Of a stretch of DNA of 58,767 nucleotides, positions 1 through 9,499 are shown piece after piece. The stretch is from an uncultured Clostridia bacterium (GTDB lineage: Bacteria > Bacillota > Clostridia > TANB77 > CAG-508). The position numbers were made by a program, and so were the translations under genes. Within the stretch, counting starts at the first letter, position 1, and every line of letters begins with the position of its first letter. The DNA lies in assembly GCA_934122085.1 (NCBI GenBank), contig CAKOVS010000009.1, positions 1 through 58,767 of the forward strand, in the 5' to 3' direction. The notes under the pieces were generated by a model, which worked only from the letters and a program-made list of their open reading frames with translations, was not told the DNA's origin and made no database searches.

Positions 1-104
1 TATACTTATATCACAAATTTAAAATTAGGACATTTTCCTAAATGATATATTAAGACATTATCATAAATGAATCATATTGATATTGAAGTTGTCAAAGAAA
101 ATGA

Positions 105-133
105 TTGACTTTTTGAGTATAATTTGATATAAT
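105..133 (+). promoter_or_regulatory. Sigma-A-like promoter of the first gene
   Basis: TTGACT at 105-110 and TATAAT at 128-133 are separated by 17 bp, close to the vegetative consensus. It lies about 35 bp before the gene that starts at 171. Confidence 0.75.
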
Positions 134-170
134 ATGCGCATCTTTTATAGAAATGGAGGTATGTCATAAA

Positions 171-563
171 ATGTATGACTACGAAAATTCTCGCGAAGCA
201 GCAGGTCTTGAAAACATTGGCTGGAAACTTAATCCGCATAAGCGGGTGATGCTCCAACTGAATGAAGAGGACCTGGAGCTGAAGAAGAATGACATTTACA
301 AAAAGCTTCGTAGCAACCTTGGCCATGATGAATGGGAAGAATGGGCTTCTCGCATGTTGGCTGCTGCTATCCAAAATGCCAAGACTATTGGAGCAAAACT
401 GGTAGAGATTACTTCTCTCTTCCAGTGCAGCTTGGTTGGCTGGGATAAGAAGTCTGAATATGTCAAGGATTCTTCGGACTTTGAGCGGCAGCTCAAAGAA
501 TGTATTTTCGAGGTTATTTCTGAGGATGATAAGGAACTTCGAGTGAAGTTCAAAAACACCTAA
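171..563 (+). CDS. Hypothetical protein, GC-richer orphan gene
   Basis: A soluble, charged protein of 130 residues that I do not recognise. The ATG at 171 is preferred over the in-frame ATG at 153 because GGAGGT at 155-160 sits 10 bp before it. There is no signal peptide and no membrane segment. The middle reads as amphipathic helix (DEWEEWASRMLAAAIQNAK), and a Trp/Lys-rich stretch follows. Codons use many more G and C in third position (CTG, CGG, GCC, AAG) than the AT-rich genes around it, a feature shared with the genes at 20485, 20876, 32534 and 35385. It has its own promoter and terminator, so it is a single-gene unit. Acquired from another genome, or kept under different codon selection; I assign no function. 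Confidence 0.8.
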   Translation: MYDYENSREAAGLENIGWKLNPHKRVMLQLNEEDLELKKNDIYKKLRSNLGHDEWEEWASRMLAAAIQNAKTIGAKLVEITSLFQCSLVGWDKKSEYVKDSSDFERQLKECIFEVISEDDKELRVKFKNT

Positions 564-567
564 CCTC

Positions 568-613
568 AAAAAAAGGCTTTCTGCACATTTTTGTGCAGGA
601 GGTCTTTTTTTGT
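568..613 (+). terminator. Intrinsic terminator after the orphan gene
   Basis: A stem CTGCAC/GTGCAG, extended by AAAGGC/GGTCTTT pairing, ends in a run of seven T. It begins 5 bp after the stop codon and closes the single-gene unit. Confidence 0.85.
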
Positions 614-714
614 TCCATATAAAGAAAAAATTAAGTTGAAAAATCTTTATTTTTATGTTATATTAAAAAAAGAAATAATATCGAATGAAAAAAGTAAGAG
701 AGAAAGAAGAAATC

Positions 715-1374
715 ATGAAAGAAAATGTAATAAAATTTATAAAAAACAATTGGAGATGGATGTTATTATTTATATGTTTAATAGGATTTTTAGCATTAGC
801 TGAAGATGTATTTCATCAAGAAATAATGAATGGAGATATAGTTGGATATGACATTGTATCAAAACTATTCAAATTTAATGTATCAACACCTATTGCTAAA
901 TTCATAACAAATTTTGGAGGTGCAATTTTTGTTATATCATTAACAACAATATTATTTTTTTTAATAAAAGATAAAAAAATAGGAATCTCAATAATTGCAA
1001 ATCTAGGAATTGTAACAATATTAAATCAAATTATAAAATTCATAATGCAAAGACCACGTCCAACAGAATTTAGAATTATAGAAGAAACAGGATACAGTTT
1101 TCCATCAGGACATTCTATGGTTAGTTTAGCATTTTATGGATATTTGGTATATTTAATTTATAAATATATTAATAATAAACATTTGAAAAGAACATTAATC
1201 ATAATATTAAGTATTTTAATCTGTGTTATAGGAGTAAGCAGGATCTATTTAGGAGTTCACTATACAAGTGATGTTTTAGGAGGATTCTTAATTTCATTGG
1301 CATATCTTATAATATATATAGAACTAGTAAATAAATTTGTATTGGAGAAAAATAAAGATGATAGAAAAGAGTAA
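715..1374 (+). CDS. PAP2-family membrane phosphatase
   Basis: A type 2 phosphatidic acid phosphatase-like enzyme of 219 residues, likely dephosphorylating phosphatidylglycerol phosphate, phosphatidate or undecaprenyl pyrophosphate at the membrane. All three family motifs are visible: KFIMQRPRP near residue 105, the PSGHS motif near 135 with its catalytic His, and SRIYLGVHYTSD near 183. About six hydrophobic segments surround them. The ATG at 715 has AAGAAG upstream; an ATG at 685 in frame has a weaker site. The gene overlaps the following diacylglycerol kinase by 17 bp, so the two are translationally coupled and probably work together in phospholipid or lipid-carrier recycling. The exact substrate cannot be told from sequence. 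Confidence 0.92.
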   Translation: MKENVIKFIKNNWRWMLLFICLIGFLALAEDVFHQEIMNGDIVGYDIVSKLFKFNVSTPIAKFITNFGGAIFVISLTTILFFLIKDKKIGISIIANLGIVTILNQIIKFIMQRPRPTEFRIIEETGYSFPSGHSMVSLAFYGYLVYLIYKYINNKHLKRTLIIILSILICVIGVSRIYLGVHYTSDVLGGFLISLAYLIIYIELVNKFVLEKNKDDRKE

Positions 1375-1726
1375 AAATGTAATAAGCAGTTTCAAATATG
1401 CATTTCAAGGAGTATTTTCAGCAATAAAAACTGAAAGAAATCTAAAAATACATATATCAATAATGATTTTAGTAATAATTGCAGGAATATTTTTTAAAAT
1501 TAGTAAAATGGAATGGATAATATGTATAATATTGTTTGGATTAGTAATCGGAGGAGAAATGTTAAATAGTGCAATTGAGACTGTTGTAGATATAGCAATG
1601 CCAGAGATAAATCCTAAGGCAAAATTTGCTAAAGATGTTGCAGCAGGAGCAGTTTTAATTTTTGCAATATCATCAGCAATTATAGGGCTAATAATATTTA
1701 TACCAAAAATAATAGCAATATTATAA
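1358..1726 (+). CDS. dgkA: Diacylglycerol/undecaprenol kinase
   Basis: A small integral membrane kinase of 122 residues in the DgkA family, which in Gram-positives phosphorylates undecaprenol (older name: diacylglycerol kinase). The hallmark EMLNSAIETVVD motif with its metal- and ATP-binding Glu residues is present around residue 66, followed by KAKFAKDVAAGAVL. An N-terminal amphipathic stretch (SSFKYAFQGVFSAIKTERN) leads into three membrane segments. The ATG at 1358 has GGAG 13 bp upstream and overlaps the end of the PAP2 gene. Kinase and phosphatase side by side suggest interconversion of the lipid carrier between phosphorylated and free forms. Confidence 0.93.
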   Translation: MIEKSKNVISSFKYAFQGVFSAIKTERNLKIHISIMILVIIAGIFFKISKMEWIICIILFGLVIGGEMLNSAIETVVDIAMPEINPKAKFAKDVAAGAVLIFAISSAIIGLIIFIPKIIAIL

Positions 1727-1746
1727 ATAAAATGAGGTAATTAAGA

Positions 1747-2826
1747 ATGTCAAATGTATGTGATTATATTAAATGGAGAGGAGATTTAGAATTAAGTCAA
1801 TCTGAATTTAACGAAATTGATAACTTAATTTTATCAAGATTTTCATACTTTCCATTTGATAAGATAATGAATTATAATGAAGTTATAACAATAAAAGAAT
1901 TAGGAGAAAGATTTAGTAAGCAAGATATAAAAGAATTAACAATATTATGGAAAGATGATATAGAACTATTTCCAATAATGAGTAATTCAAAAAGATTTGG
2001 AACAATGAAAGCAACTAAATTCGTAAATAAAATAGAAGTTGAAAACGAAAAACAATTTTCAGCAATAACTATCATAATGCCTGACAATACTTTATATGTC
2101 TCATTTAGAGGAACAGACAATACAATAGTTGGTTGGAAAGAAGATTTTAATATGAGCTTTAAAAGTCATATTGCCTCACAAATATCTGCTAAAGAATATT
2201 TAAATATGATAGCAGAATTGTATCCAAACCAAAAAATAAGAGTAGGAGGACATTCAAAAGGTGGAAATATTGCAGTATATTCTGCAATATTTGCAACCCC
2301 TCAAATAAGAGATAGAATTATTAATGTGTATAATAATGATGGTCCTGGTTTTTGTGAAGATATATTAGAAACACAAGAATATCAGGAAATGATAAATAAA
2401 GTCCATACATATATTCCACAATCATCTATAATAGGAAGATTAATGAACCATAAGGAAAAATATACAATAATAGAAAGTACACAAAAAGGAATAATGCAAC
2501 ATGATTTATATAGTTGGCAGATATTAGGAAAAGAATTCATTACATTGCCTAATGTTACTAATGAAAGTGAATTTATAGACAAAACAATAAAAGAATGGTT
2601 AGAAAATGTTGAGCCAGCAAAAAGAGAACAAGTAATAAATGTAATATTTGAAATTTTAAATTCAACAGATGCGCAAACCACAAAAGAATTACGAAAAAAT
2701 TTATTCTCAAATATAAAAGTAATTTTAGAAAAATATAAAAATATTGATCCAGAAACAAAAGAAATGATAGCTCAAACAGCTAATGCATTAATTAAAATTG
2801 CAAAAAATAATTTGAAAAATACATAA
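1747..2826 (+). CDS. Mbeg1-like alpha/beta-hydrolase (DUF2974 type)
   Basis: A 359-residue protein resembling the Mbeg1-like/DUF2974 family, which belongs to the class-3-lipase-like alpha/beta hydrolases. Visible support: FRGTDNTIVGWKEDF (residues about 119-133), the nucleophile elbow GGHSKGGNIAVYSA with Ser near residue 170, and NNDGPGF after it, the usual position of the acid. No signal peptide is seen, so it is probably cytoplasmic or membrane-associated. It follows the kinase gene by 20 bp with a GAGGTAA ribosome site and continues the lipid-related operon. Substrate unknown. Confidence 0.85.
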   Translation: MSNVCDYIKWRGDLELSQSEFNEIDNLILSRFSYFPFDKIMNYNEVITIKELGERFSKQDIKELTILWKDDIELFPIMSNSKRFGTMKATKFVNKIEVENEKQFSAITIIMPDNTLYVSFRGTDNTIVGWKEDFNMSFKSHIASQISAKEYLNMIAELYPNQKIRVGGHSKGGNIAVYSAIFATPQIRDRIINVYNNDGPGFCEDILETQEYQEMINKVHTYIPQSSIIGRLMNHKEKYTIIESTQKGIMQHDLYSWQILGKEFITLPNVTNESEFIDKTIKEWLENVEPAKREQVINVIFEILNSTDAQTTKELRKNLFSNIKVILEKYKNIDPETKEMIAQTANALIKIAKNNLKNT

Positions 2827-2841
2827 TAAGGAGCTTAGAAA

Positions 2842-3372
2842 ATGCAAAATAGAAACACACAAGAATTTGATGATATCATAAGAGATATCATAGAAAATCC
2901 AAAAGTTCAAGAAATGAAAAAATACAGACAACATTATGAAACAAGTACATTTGACCATTGTTATATGGTTTCATATTATTGTTATAAAGTTTGTAAAAAA
3001 TTAAAATTGGATTATAAATCTGCAGCCAGAGCAGGAATGTTACATGATTTTTTCTTATATGATTGGAGAATAAAAAATGACAGAAAAGGTTTACATGCCT
3101 TTACACATGGAAAAAAAGCATGTGAAAATGCCTCTGAATTATTTGAATTATCTGAAAAAGAAAAAGATATGATTATAAAACATATGTGGCCTGTAACACC
3201 ACAATTTCCAAAATCCAAAGAAGGTTTTATATTAACATTTATAGATAAACACTGTGCGCTAGCAGAAGCTATAAAAGTACTAAAGGAAAACATACATAAA
3301 AAGAAAATTTGGAGATATGCTTATATATTTTTTGCAATGATTATTTTAAAAATAAATAAAGGAAATAACTAA
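2842..3372 (+). CDS. HD-domain protein
   Basis: A 176-residue HD-superfamily protein, probably a metal-dependent phosphohydrolase. The ligands appear in order: H in TFDHCYMV (about residue 36), the HD pair in RAGMLHDFFLYDW (about 69-70), further His residues in HAFTHGKK and KHMWP, and the late Asp in FIDKHCALAEA. The C-terminus carries a short hydrophobic stretch (RYAYIFFAMIIL) that may dock it to the membrane. GGAGC lies 8 bp before the ATG and the gap to the preceding gene is 15 bp. Similar short HD proteins are often annotated only as HDIG-domain proteins, and the substrate is not predictable. Confidence 0.85.
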   Translation: MQNRNTQEFDDIIRDIIENPKVQEMKKYRQHYETSTFDHCYMVSYYCYKVCKKLKLDYKSAARAGMLHDFFLYDWRIKNDRKGLHAFTHGKKACENASELFELSEKEKDMIIKHMWPVTPQFPKSKEGFILTFIDKHCALAEAIKVLKENIHKKKIWRYAYIFFAMIILKINKGNN

Positions 3373-3425
3373 AAATAATATATTATTCTTCAAATTAAGT
3401 ATACTATGATTTAGGGAGTAATTTA

Positions 3426-4934
3426 ATGAAAAAAATTTTAGGAAGATTAATAATTGTTGCACCAGCTGTAATTATTCAGATTTTATGGATGAATTTTCTA
3501 TACAATCAATTAAACAATTCTGCATTAGTAGCAGTAGTATTAACAATATTAGCATTTTTATTTGTAATATATATAATTAATAAAAGAGACGAAACATCTT
3601 ATAAAATTTTGTGGTTAATAACAATATTAACAGCACCTGTTTTTGGAACTATTTTATATTTAATAATAGGAAATAAAAAAACAACAAAACCATTAGATAA
3701 AAAATTAAAAAAAGCTCAAAATGCTATGAATTTTAAATTTATAGATGAAAAAAATTATGAAACAGAATTAAAACAAGAAAATTTAAGATTATATCAAACC
3801 TTTAAAGCAATAAATAAATATACCAAATTTCCAATTTATAAGGCTGAAAATATAAAATATTATAAATTAGGAGATGAAATGTTTCCTGATATATTAGAAG
3901 AACTAAAAAAAGCACAAAAATACATCTTTTTAGAATATTTTATTATAGAACCAGGAATATTTTTGAATAGTATAATAGATATACTTGAACAAAAAGTAAA
4001 AGATGGAGTTGATGTAAGGCTAATATATGATGATTTTGGAAGTTTGCCTACATTTTCACAAAAAAATGTATATCAATTAAAAACAAGAGGAATAAAATGT
4101 ATTTCATTTAATCCATTATTTTTCATAAAAGGAACATTAAATAATAGAGATCATAGAAAAATTTTAATTATAGATGGAAATGTAGCTTTTAGTGGTGGAA
4201 TAAATTTAGCAGATGAGTATATCAATAAAAAGAAAAAATATGGACATTGGAAAGATATAGGCTTTAAACTTACAGGAACACCAGTAAAAAGTTATAATTA
4301 TATGTTTATAGAATTTTGGAATGCATTTTCAAATGAAAAGATAGATTCAAATATAATAAACAAATGTTTATCAGAAAGAAAAAATGAAAAAGGATATATT
4401 ATATCATATTATGATTCACCAGCATATAAAGAACATATTTCAAATAACTTATATATAGATTTATTATCACAAGCTATAAATTATGCATGGTTTTACACAC
4501 CTTATTTGATAATAGGAGACTTTTTAATGGATGCATTAATAAAAGCAGCAGAAAGAGGTGTAGATGTTAGAATATTTATTCCAGGGATTCCAGACAAAAA
4601 GATAGTATATAGGTTATCAAAAAGTTATTATGCACCATTATTGAAAGCAGGTATAAAAATATTTGAATATACACCTGGATTTATACATGCAAAAGCTTGT
4701 TTAATAGATGACAATATTGGAACAATTGGAACTGTAAATTTAGATTATAGAAGTTTATTTCTACATTTTGAATGTAATTCATTATTTTATAAATCTTCAA
4801 TATTAGATGAATTAAAAATTGACATGATAGAAACTCAAAAAAAGTGTAAAGAAGTAAAAGAAAAAGATATAAAAAAAGGATATTTCCATAGAGTATTTGA
4901 TGCAATATTGAGAATATTTGCACCTTTATGTTAA
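3426..4934 (+). CDS. cls: Cardiolipin synthase
   Basis: A 502-residue phospholipase D-family transferase that makes cardiolipin from two phosphatidylglycerols. Two hydrophobic N-terminal segments (residues about 7-50) anchor it; the linker and two PLD repeats follow. The catalytic HKD motifs are both intact: HRKILIIDGNVAFSGG near residue 240 and HAKACLIDDNIGTIGT near 420. Full length for the family. GGGAG lies 9 bp before the ATG. It sits 53 bp behind the HD gene and ends the lipid block, which now includes kinase, phosphatase, lipase-like protein and cardiolipin synthase. Confidence 0.95.
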   Translation: MKKILGRLIIVAPAVIIQILWMNFLYNQLNNSALVAVVLTILAFLFVIYIINKRDETSYKILWLITILTAPVFGTILYLIIGNKKTTKPLDKKLKKAQNAMNFKFIDEKNYETELKQENLRLYQTFKAINKYTKFPIYKAENIKYYKLGDEMFPDILEELKKAQKYIFLEYFIIEPGIFLNSIIDILEQKVKDGVDVRLIYDDFGSLPTFSQKNVYQLKTRGIKCISFNPLFFIKGTLNNRDHRKILIIDGNVAFSGGINLADEYINKKKKYGHWKDIGFKLTGTPVKSYNYMFIEFWNAFSNEKIDSNIINKCLSERKNEKGYIISYYDSPAYKEHISNNLYIDLLSQAINYAWFYTPYLIIGDFLMDALIKAAERGVDVRIFIPGIPDKKIVYRLSKSYYAPLLKAGIKIFEYTPGFIHAKACLIDDNIGTIGTVNLDYRSLFLHFECNSLFYKSSILDELKIDMIETQKKCKEVKEKDIKKGYFHRVFDAILRIFAPLC

Positions 4935-4968
4935 AGCATAATATATGAAAGGAATAAAATTTAGAATG

Positions 4969-5667
4969 GAAAGAATAGATAAAATAATATCATCACAAGG
5001 AAAATACTCCAGAAGTGAAATAAAAAAGCTAGCAAGTCAAGGTAGAATAAAAATTAATGATAATATAGTAAAAAAAGTAAATGAAAAAATAGATATTGAA
5101 ACATCAACAATTTATATAGATAATGAAAAACTAGATTTTAAAAGAAATATATATTTAATATTAAATAAACCAAAAGGATATATATCAGCAAGTGAAGATA
5201 AAAGTCAGAAAACTGTATTAGATTTAATTCCAGAAAAATATTTTAGAAAAGGACTATTTCCAGCAGGAAGATTAGACAAAGATACTACTGGAATGATGAT
5301 TATTACTGATGATGGAGAATTTGCTCATAATATATTGTCTCCAAAAAAACATATTAAAAAGACTTATAGAGTAACAATAGATATTGATATAGATGAAAAC
5401 ATGATAAAACAATTTGAAAAAGGGATTGTCTTAAAAGATCATATATGTTGTCCTGCAATTATAGAAGTTCAAGATACTCATACAGCATTTGTAACAATAA
5501 CTGAAGGAAAATATCATCAAATAAAGCGTATGTTTGGCTGTTTTGGTGCTAAAGTATTGGAATTGCATAGAATTACAATGGGAAACTTGAATTTACCTGC
5601 TGATATTCCAGAAGGGTGTTGTAGAGAAATTACAGACAAAGAAATGAAGTTATTAAAGGAGTTTTGA
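4969..5667 (+). CDS. rsuA: 16S rRNA pseudouridine synthase, RsuA family
   Basis: An RsuA/RluB/RluE-family pseudouridine synthase of 232 residues. An S4 RNA-binding domain (residues 1-55, RIDKIISSQGKYSRSEIKKL) precedes the catalytic domain with the GRLDKDTTGMMIITDDG motif, whose Asp is the nucleophile, and the GKYHQIKRMFG motif near the end. I start it at ATG 4969, which has AAAGG upstream; the upstream ATG at 4945 lacks a ribosome site. RsuA (16S U516) is the best guess from length; RluB-type 23S activity is not excluded. Its end overlaps the ribosome-binding region of the next permease gene. Confidence 0.88.
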   Translation, partial: ERIDKIISSQGKYSRSEIKKLASQGRIKINDNIVKKVNEKIDIETSTIYIDNEKLDFKRNIYLILNKPKGYISASEDKSQKTVLDLIPEKYFRKGLFPAGRLDKDTTGMMIITDDGEFAHNILSPKKHIKKTYRVTIDIDIDENMIKQFEKGIVLKDHICCPAIIEVQDTHTAFVTITEGKYHQIKRMFGCFGAKVLELHRITMGNLNLPADIPEGCCREITDKEMKLLKEF

Positions 5668-5669
5668 AA

Positions 5670-6956
5670 ATGATCAAAAATGCTATATTATATGTTTTAA
5701 GAAAAAAGAAAAGAACCTGTATTCTTTTTATTATTTTAACAACAGTTTTATCTTTTTTATATTCAAGTCTAAACATAATGAAATTGAGTAATAATTTAGA
5801 AAATAATTTATATAAAATTTCAAATACATCTATATCAATAACACAAAAAGATAATCAAAATTTTGAAATGAATCAATTTAAAGAAATGGAAAATATACAA
5901 GAAATCAAAGAAATAATTCCTCAATATGATTGTTTAGCCAAAGCAACAAATGTTGAAGTTGTTGATGGAATTCAAAAAGTTGAAAGAGAAAATTTACCGG
6001 AAATATTAAAAAACACTTTTTCAATCGAATCTACAAATAGTACTAAAAATAATGTTTTATTTAATAGTGGGATTTTTACTATTATTGACGGAAGACATAT
6101 TGAAAAAAATGATAGAGAAAAAATACTTATACATGAAGAACTTGCCAAAAAGAATAATTTGAAATTACATAGCAAAATTAATTTAGAACTAATAGATTTA
6201 GAACAATTAGATAATAATGAGGCAAAAAAAGAATATGAATTTGAGGTAATTGGCATTTTTTCTGGAAAAAAACAAGAAAAATACACAGGATTATCATCAG
6301 ATTTTAGTGAAAATATGTTATTTATTGATTATGAATCAAGTCAAAAAGCATTAAATAAAACACAAAACAATAAAATCGCAAATAAGATTACTGTGTATTC
6401 AGATAATTTTGAAGAATCCAATATATCTTTTAATAAAATCAAAGAATTAAAAATAGATTTAACCAAATATACAATTGAAAAAAATGATGACATATTTCAA
6501 GAAGTATTAGAATCTGTAAATGGAATAAAATATATTATAAAAATTATGATATGTTCTATTATAATTAGTGGAGTAATAGTTCTTTCATTAATACTAATCT
6601 TGTGGTTAAGAGAAAGAATACATGAAATAGGAATATTATTATCAATTGGAACAAGTAAATTAAAAATTATATTTCAATTTATATTTGAGTTGATATTTAT
6701 ATCTTTGCCATCTATATTTGTATCGTTTTTTTTAGGAAATATTATATCAGATCAGATTATAGGGGCATTTATACATAATGATAATTCAACAATGATTATT
6801 CAAAATTTATTAAAAAATGATGATATAGTATTAAAATTAATTACATTTTTACAAAGTTATGGAATGTTATTAATAGTAATTTTTTTATCAGTTGCCATTT
6901 CATGTGTAATGATATTAATAAAAAAACCAAAGGAAATATTATCAAAGATAAGTTAG
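5670..6956 (+). CDS. FtsX/MacB-type ABC transporter permease
   Basis: A 428-residue permease with one N-terminal membrane segment (about residues 15-32), a large extracellular domain of the MacB periplasmic-core type, and three C-terminal segments forming the FtsX domain. IHEIGILLSIGTSKLKI after the second segment is typical of the family's coupling region. AAAGGAG sits 8 bp before ATG 5670; an in-frame TTG at 5664 is less likely. It pairs with the ATPase at 6969 and the second permease at 7626, so the exporter may be a heterodimer. Such three-gene units commonly export peptides or lipoproteins, or sense antimicrobial peptides; no sensor kinase is adjacent here. Confidence 0.9.
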   Translation: MIKNAILYVLRKKKRTCILFIILTTVLSFLYSSLNIMKLSNNLENNLYKISNTSISITQKDNQNFEMNQFKEMENIQEIKEIIPQYDCLAKATNVEVVDGIQKVERENLPEILKNTFSIESTNSTKNNVLFNSGIFTIIDGRHIEKNDREKILIHEELAKKNNLKLHSKINLELIDLEQLDNNEAKKEYEFEVIGIFSGKKQEKYTGLSSDFSENMLFIDYESSQKALNKTQNNKIANKITVYSDNFEESNISFNKIKELKIDLTKYTIEKNDDIFQEVLESVNGIKYIIKIMICSIIISGVIVLSLILILWLRERIHEIGILLSIGTSKLKIIFQFIFELIFISLPSIFVSFFLGNIISDQIIGAFIHNDNSTMIIQNLLKNDDIVLKLITFLQSYGMLLIVIFLSVAISCVMILIKKPKEILSKIS

Positions 6957-6968
6957 GAGAGTAGTATA

Positions 6969-7613
6969 ATGAATATATTAGAAATAAAAGATGTAACATA
7001 TAATTATTCAAATTCAAGAGAAAAAGTTTTATCATCTGTGAACCAAAAATTTGAGCTTGGACAATTTTATGCAATAATTGGAAAATCAGGAGCAGGAAAA
7101 TCAACATTACTTTCATTATTGGCAGGTTTAGATAAACCACAAAAAGGTAAAATTTTATTTAAAAATGAAGATATCGAAAAAACAGGATATACTAATCACA
7201 GAAAAAACAATATATCATTAGTATTTCAAAATTATAATCTAATTGATTATTTAACACCACTAGAGAATATTAGATTAGTTAACAAAAAAGCTTCAAAAGA
7301 AATTTTACTAGAATTAGGACTTAATGAAAATCAAATAAATAGAAATGTACTAAAATTATCAGGTGGACAACAACAAAGAGTAGCTATTGCAAGAGCATTA
7401 GTCTCAGAAGCACCAGTAATTTTAGCAGATGAGCCTACTGGAAACCTTGACAATGACACAGCTGGTGAAATAATAGAAATATTAAAAAAATTAGCTAAAG
7501 AAAGAAATAAATGTGTGATTGTTGTAACACATAGCAAAGAAGTTGCAAATTCTGCAGATATTATTTTAGAATTAAGTGGCAAAAAATTAAAGAAAATAAG
7601 TCAGATTAATTAG
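6969..7613 (+). CDS. ABC transporter ATP-binding protein (MacB/LolD type)
   Basis: A 214-residue ATPase. Walker A is GKSGAGKST (residues about 38-46), the Q-loop is FQNYN, the signature is LSGGQQQRVAIARAL, Walker B is VILADEPTGNLD, and the H-loop is VVTHS. It is the standard cytoplasmic motor for FtsX-like permeases and lies between the two permease genes with 12-bp gaps and strong ribosome sites (AGGAGAG and AGGAGGG). The three genes are one operon. Confidence 0.95.
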   Translation: MNILEIKDVTYNYSNSREKVLSSVNQKFELGQFYAIIGKSGAGKSTLLSLLAGLDKPQKGKILFKNEDIEKTGYTNHRKNNISLVFQNYNLIDYLTPLENIRLVNKKASKEILLELGLNENQINRNVLKLSGGQQQRVAIARALVSEAPVILADEPTGNLDNDTAGEIIEILKKLAKERNKCVIVVTHSKEVANSADIILELSGKKLKKISQIN

Positions 7614-7625
7614 GAGGGTGGAGTT

Positions 7626-8999
7626 ATGGTAAAAAATGCTTTTGCATATGTGACTAGAAAAAGTTTAAAGTCAATAATAATATTATTAGTAGTTCTAGCT
7701 ATGTCAACACTTTGCTTGATTAGTTTGGCAATCAAAGATGCTACAGATAGAGCTTCAGAAGAAACTTTTAAAAATATAACAAATAGTTTTTCTATGGAAA
7801 TAAATAGAAGAGTGAATTTTGGTACTCCAAGAGGAGGAGGAAATATAAAAGGAAAAGATATAAAAAAAATAGCTGAATCTAAAGATATTTACGATTATGT
7901 AAAAAGAATAAATAGTGTAGCCGATTTAGTTGATTATGATATTATAGAAACACAAGCCACAACTGTAAATCAATCATCTGAAAGAGCTCAAAATTTTAAA
8001 AGAACTGTTATGCTAACAGGGGTTAATAATTCACTAAAAGAAAATAAATTTGTTTCAGGAGTCTATAAACTAGTTGAAGGTGAACATTTAATCAATCAAG
8101 ATAAAAATAAAATTTTAATGCATAAAGATTTAGCAAAAAAGAATAATTTAAAAATTGGTGATAAGATAAAAATAAAATCTAATTTATTTGATGCAGATAA
8201 CGAAAAAGGAGCAAATGAAACAATAGAAGTAGAAATAAAAGGATTATTTGATGGACATAATAATAGTAATGTAACATCTGCTCAAGAACTTTATGAAAAT
8301 ACATTGATAACAGATCTTGATACTGCAGCTAAAGTTTATGGAAATACAGAAGATACTGCAGTATATCAAGATGCAACATTTTTTGTAAAAGGTGATAAAA
8401 ATTTAGAACAAGTGATAAAAAATGTTGAAAAGCTTGACATAAACTGGAAACAATACACATTAGTTAAAAGCTCATCAAATTATCCTGCATTACAGCAATC
8501 AATATCTGGCATATATTCAATTGCTAATAAATTATTTATTGGTTCATTAATATTTGCAGGAATCATAGTTTCATTATTATTAATTTTATGGATGAATGCT
8601 AGAAAAAGAGAAATTGCAATTTTTCTGTCATTAGGAATATCAAAATTAACAATTTTTGGACAATTTTTAATTGAATTATTGTTCATTTCTATTCCAGCAT
8701 TTGCAGGCTCTTACTTTTTGGCCGTTTACACAGGAAATATGCTTGGAAATAGTATACTGAATAAAGTTACCGAAAACATAACAAAACAATTAGCAAAGCA
8801 ATCTGCATCAACTCAACTTGGAGGTGGAGCAGAAGTTGATGGTTTTAATAAAACTTTAACAAGTTTGAATATTAATATATCATCACAAACAATAATGTGT
8901 GTAATTTTATTTATGTCTTTAGTACTTATAATATCTTTAATAATATCATCAATAAATATTTTAAGGAAGAGTCCAAAAGACTTGCTAAGTGATGACTAA
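7626..8999 (+). CDS. FtsX/MacB-type ABC transporter permease
   Basis: The second permease (457 residues) of the exporter. It has an N-terminal membrane segment followed by the extracellular domain, then three C-terminal segments. RKREIAIFLSLGISKLTIFG corresponds to the conserved cytoplasmic loop. It is paralogous to the permease at 5670: both contain LAKKNNLK and a similar EVIGIFSGK/EIKGLFDGH segment, which suggests an old duplication inside the operon. A Gly-rich insertion (QLGGGAEVDG) precedes the last membrane segment. Confidence 0.9.
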   Translation: MVKNAFAYVTRKSLKSIIILLVVLAMSTLCLISLAIKDATDRASEETFKNITNSFSMEINRRVNFGTPRGGGNIKGKDIKKIAESKDIYDYVKRINSVADLVDYDIIETQATTVNQSSERAQNFKRTVMLTGVNNSLKENKFVSGVYKLVEGEHLINQDKNKILMHKDLAKKNNLKIGDKIKIKSNLFDADNEKGANETIEVEIKGLFDGHNNSNVTSAQELYENTLITDLDTAAKVYGNTEDTAVYQDATFFVKGDKNLEQVIKNVEKLDINWKQYTLVKSSSNYPALQQSISGIYSIANKLFIGSLIFAGIIVSLLLILWMNARKREIAIFLSLGISKLTIFGQFLIELLFISIPAFAGSYFLAVYTGNMLGNSILNKVTENITKQLAKQSASTQLGGGAEVDGFNKTLTSLNINISSQTIMCVILFMSLVLIISLIISSINILRKSPKDLLSDD

Positions 9000-9081
9000 G
9001 ATAGAGTTAAAGAAAATAATTGAATATAGAGAATTTATAAATATAATTAAAAAATAGTAATTTATCGAGGAGGTATTTGTA

Positions 9082-9393
9082 ATGAAAAATAAAAAAATTG
9101 GTATAGGTTCATTGTCATTGTTACTAGTAATTATTGCTTTCGTTTGGGCTTTTAATATTTTTGGAGTTTGTGTAGGAGATCACATTTTAGCAACATTGAA
9201 CATACCTACTTGGTCTAATATGGCTAATGCGACTGGAACACATTACACTATTTTTTATTCATTTATATTTTTAATACCAGCACTAATATTATCTATTAAA
9301 TATAAAGATAATTTGTTTACAAAGGTTGGAAAATGGTTATCAATTACTTTTATTGGAATACTTTTACCTGGATTTATATTTATGATTGTATAG
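9082..9393 (+). CDS. Small membrane protein, hypothetical
   Basis: A 103-residue protein with three predicted membrane segments (near residues 9-30, 50-72 and 80-102). No family recognised. GAGGAGGT lies 8 bp before the ATG. It is 82 bp downstream of the ABC exporter and has its own terminator after it. Confidence 0.75.
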   Translation: MKNKKIGIGSLSLLLVIIAFVWAFNIFGVCVGDHILATLNIPTWSNMANATGTHYTIFYSFIFLIPALILSIKYKDNLFTKVGKWLSITFIGILLPGFIFMIV

Positions 9394-9407
9394 TAACAAA
9401 TTACAAT

Positions 9408-9448
9408 AAGTATAGCAGATAGTTTATTGCAAATTATCTGCTATAATG
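9408..9448 (+). terminator. Hairpin, likely terminator
   Basis: Arms TATAGCAGATA and TATCTGCTATA are an 11-bp perfect inverted repeat around a short loop, placed 20 bp after the stop codon. The T tract is weak. Confidence 0.6.
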
Positions 9449-9499
9449 CTATTATATTATTAGAAAATGTAAAGTAAAAAAAGAAAAGAGAGATAAAAA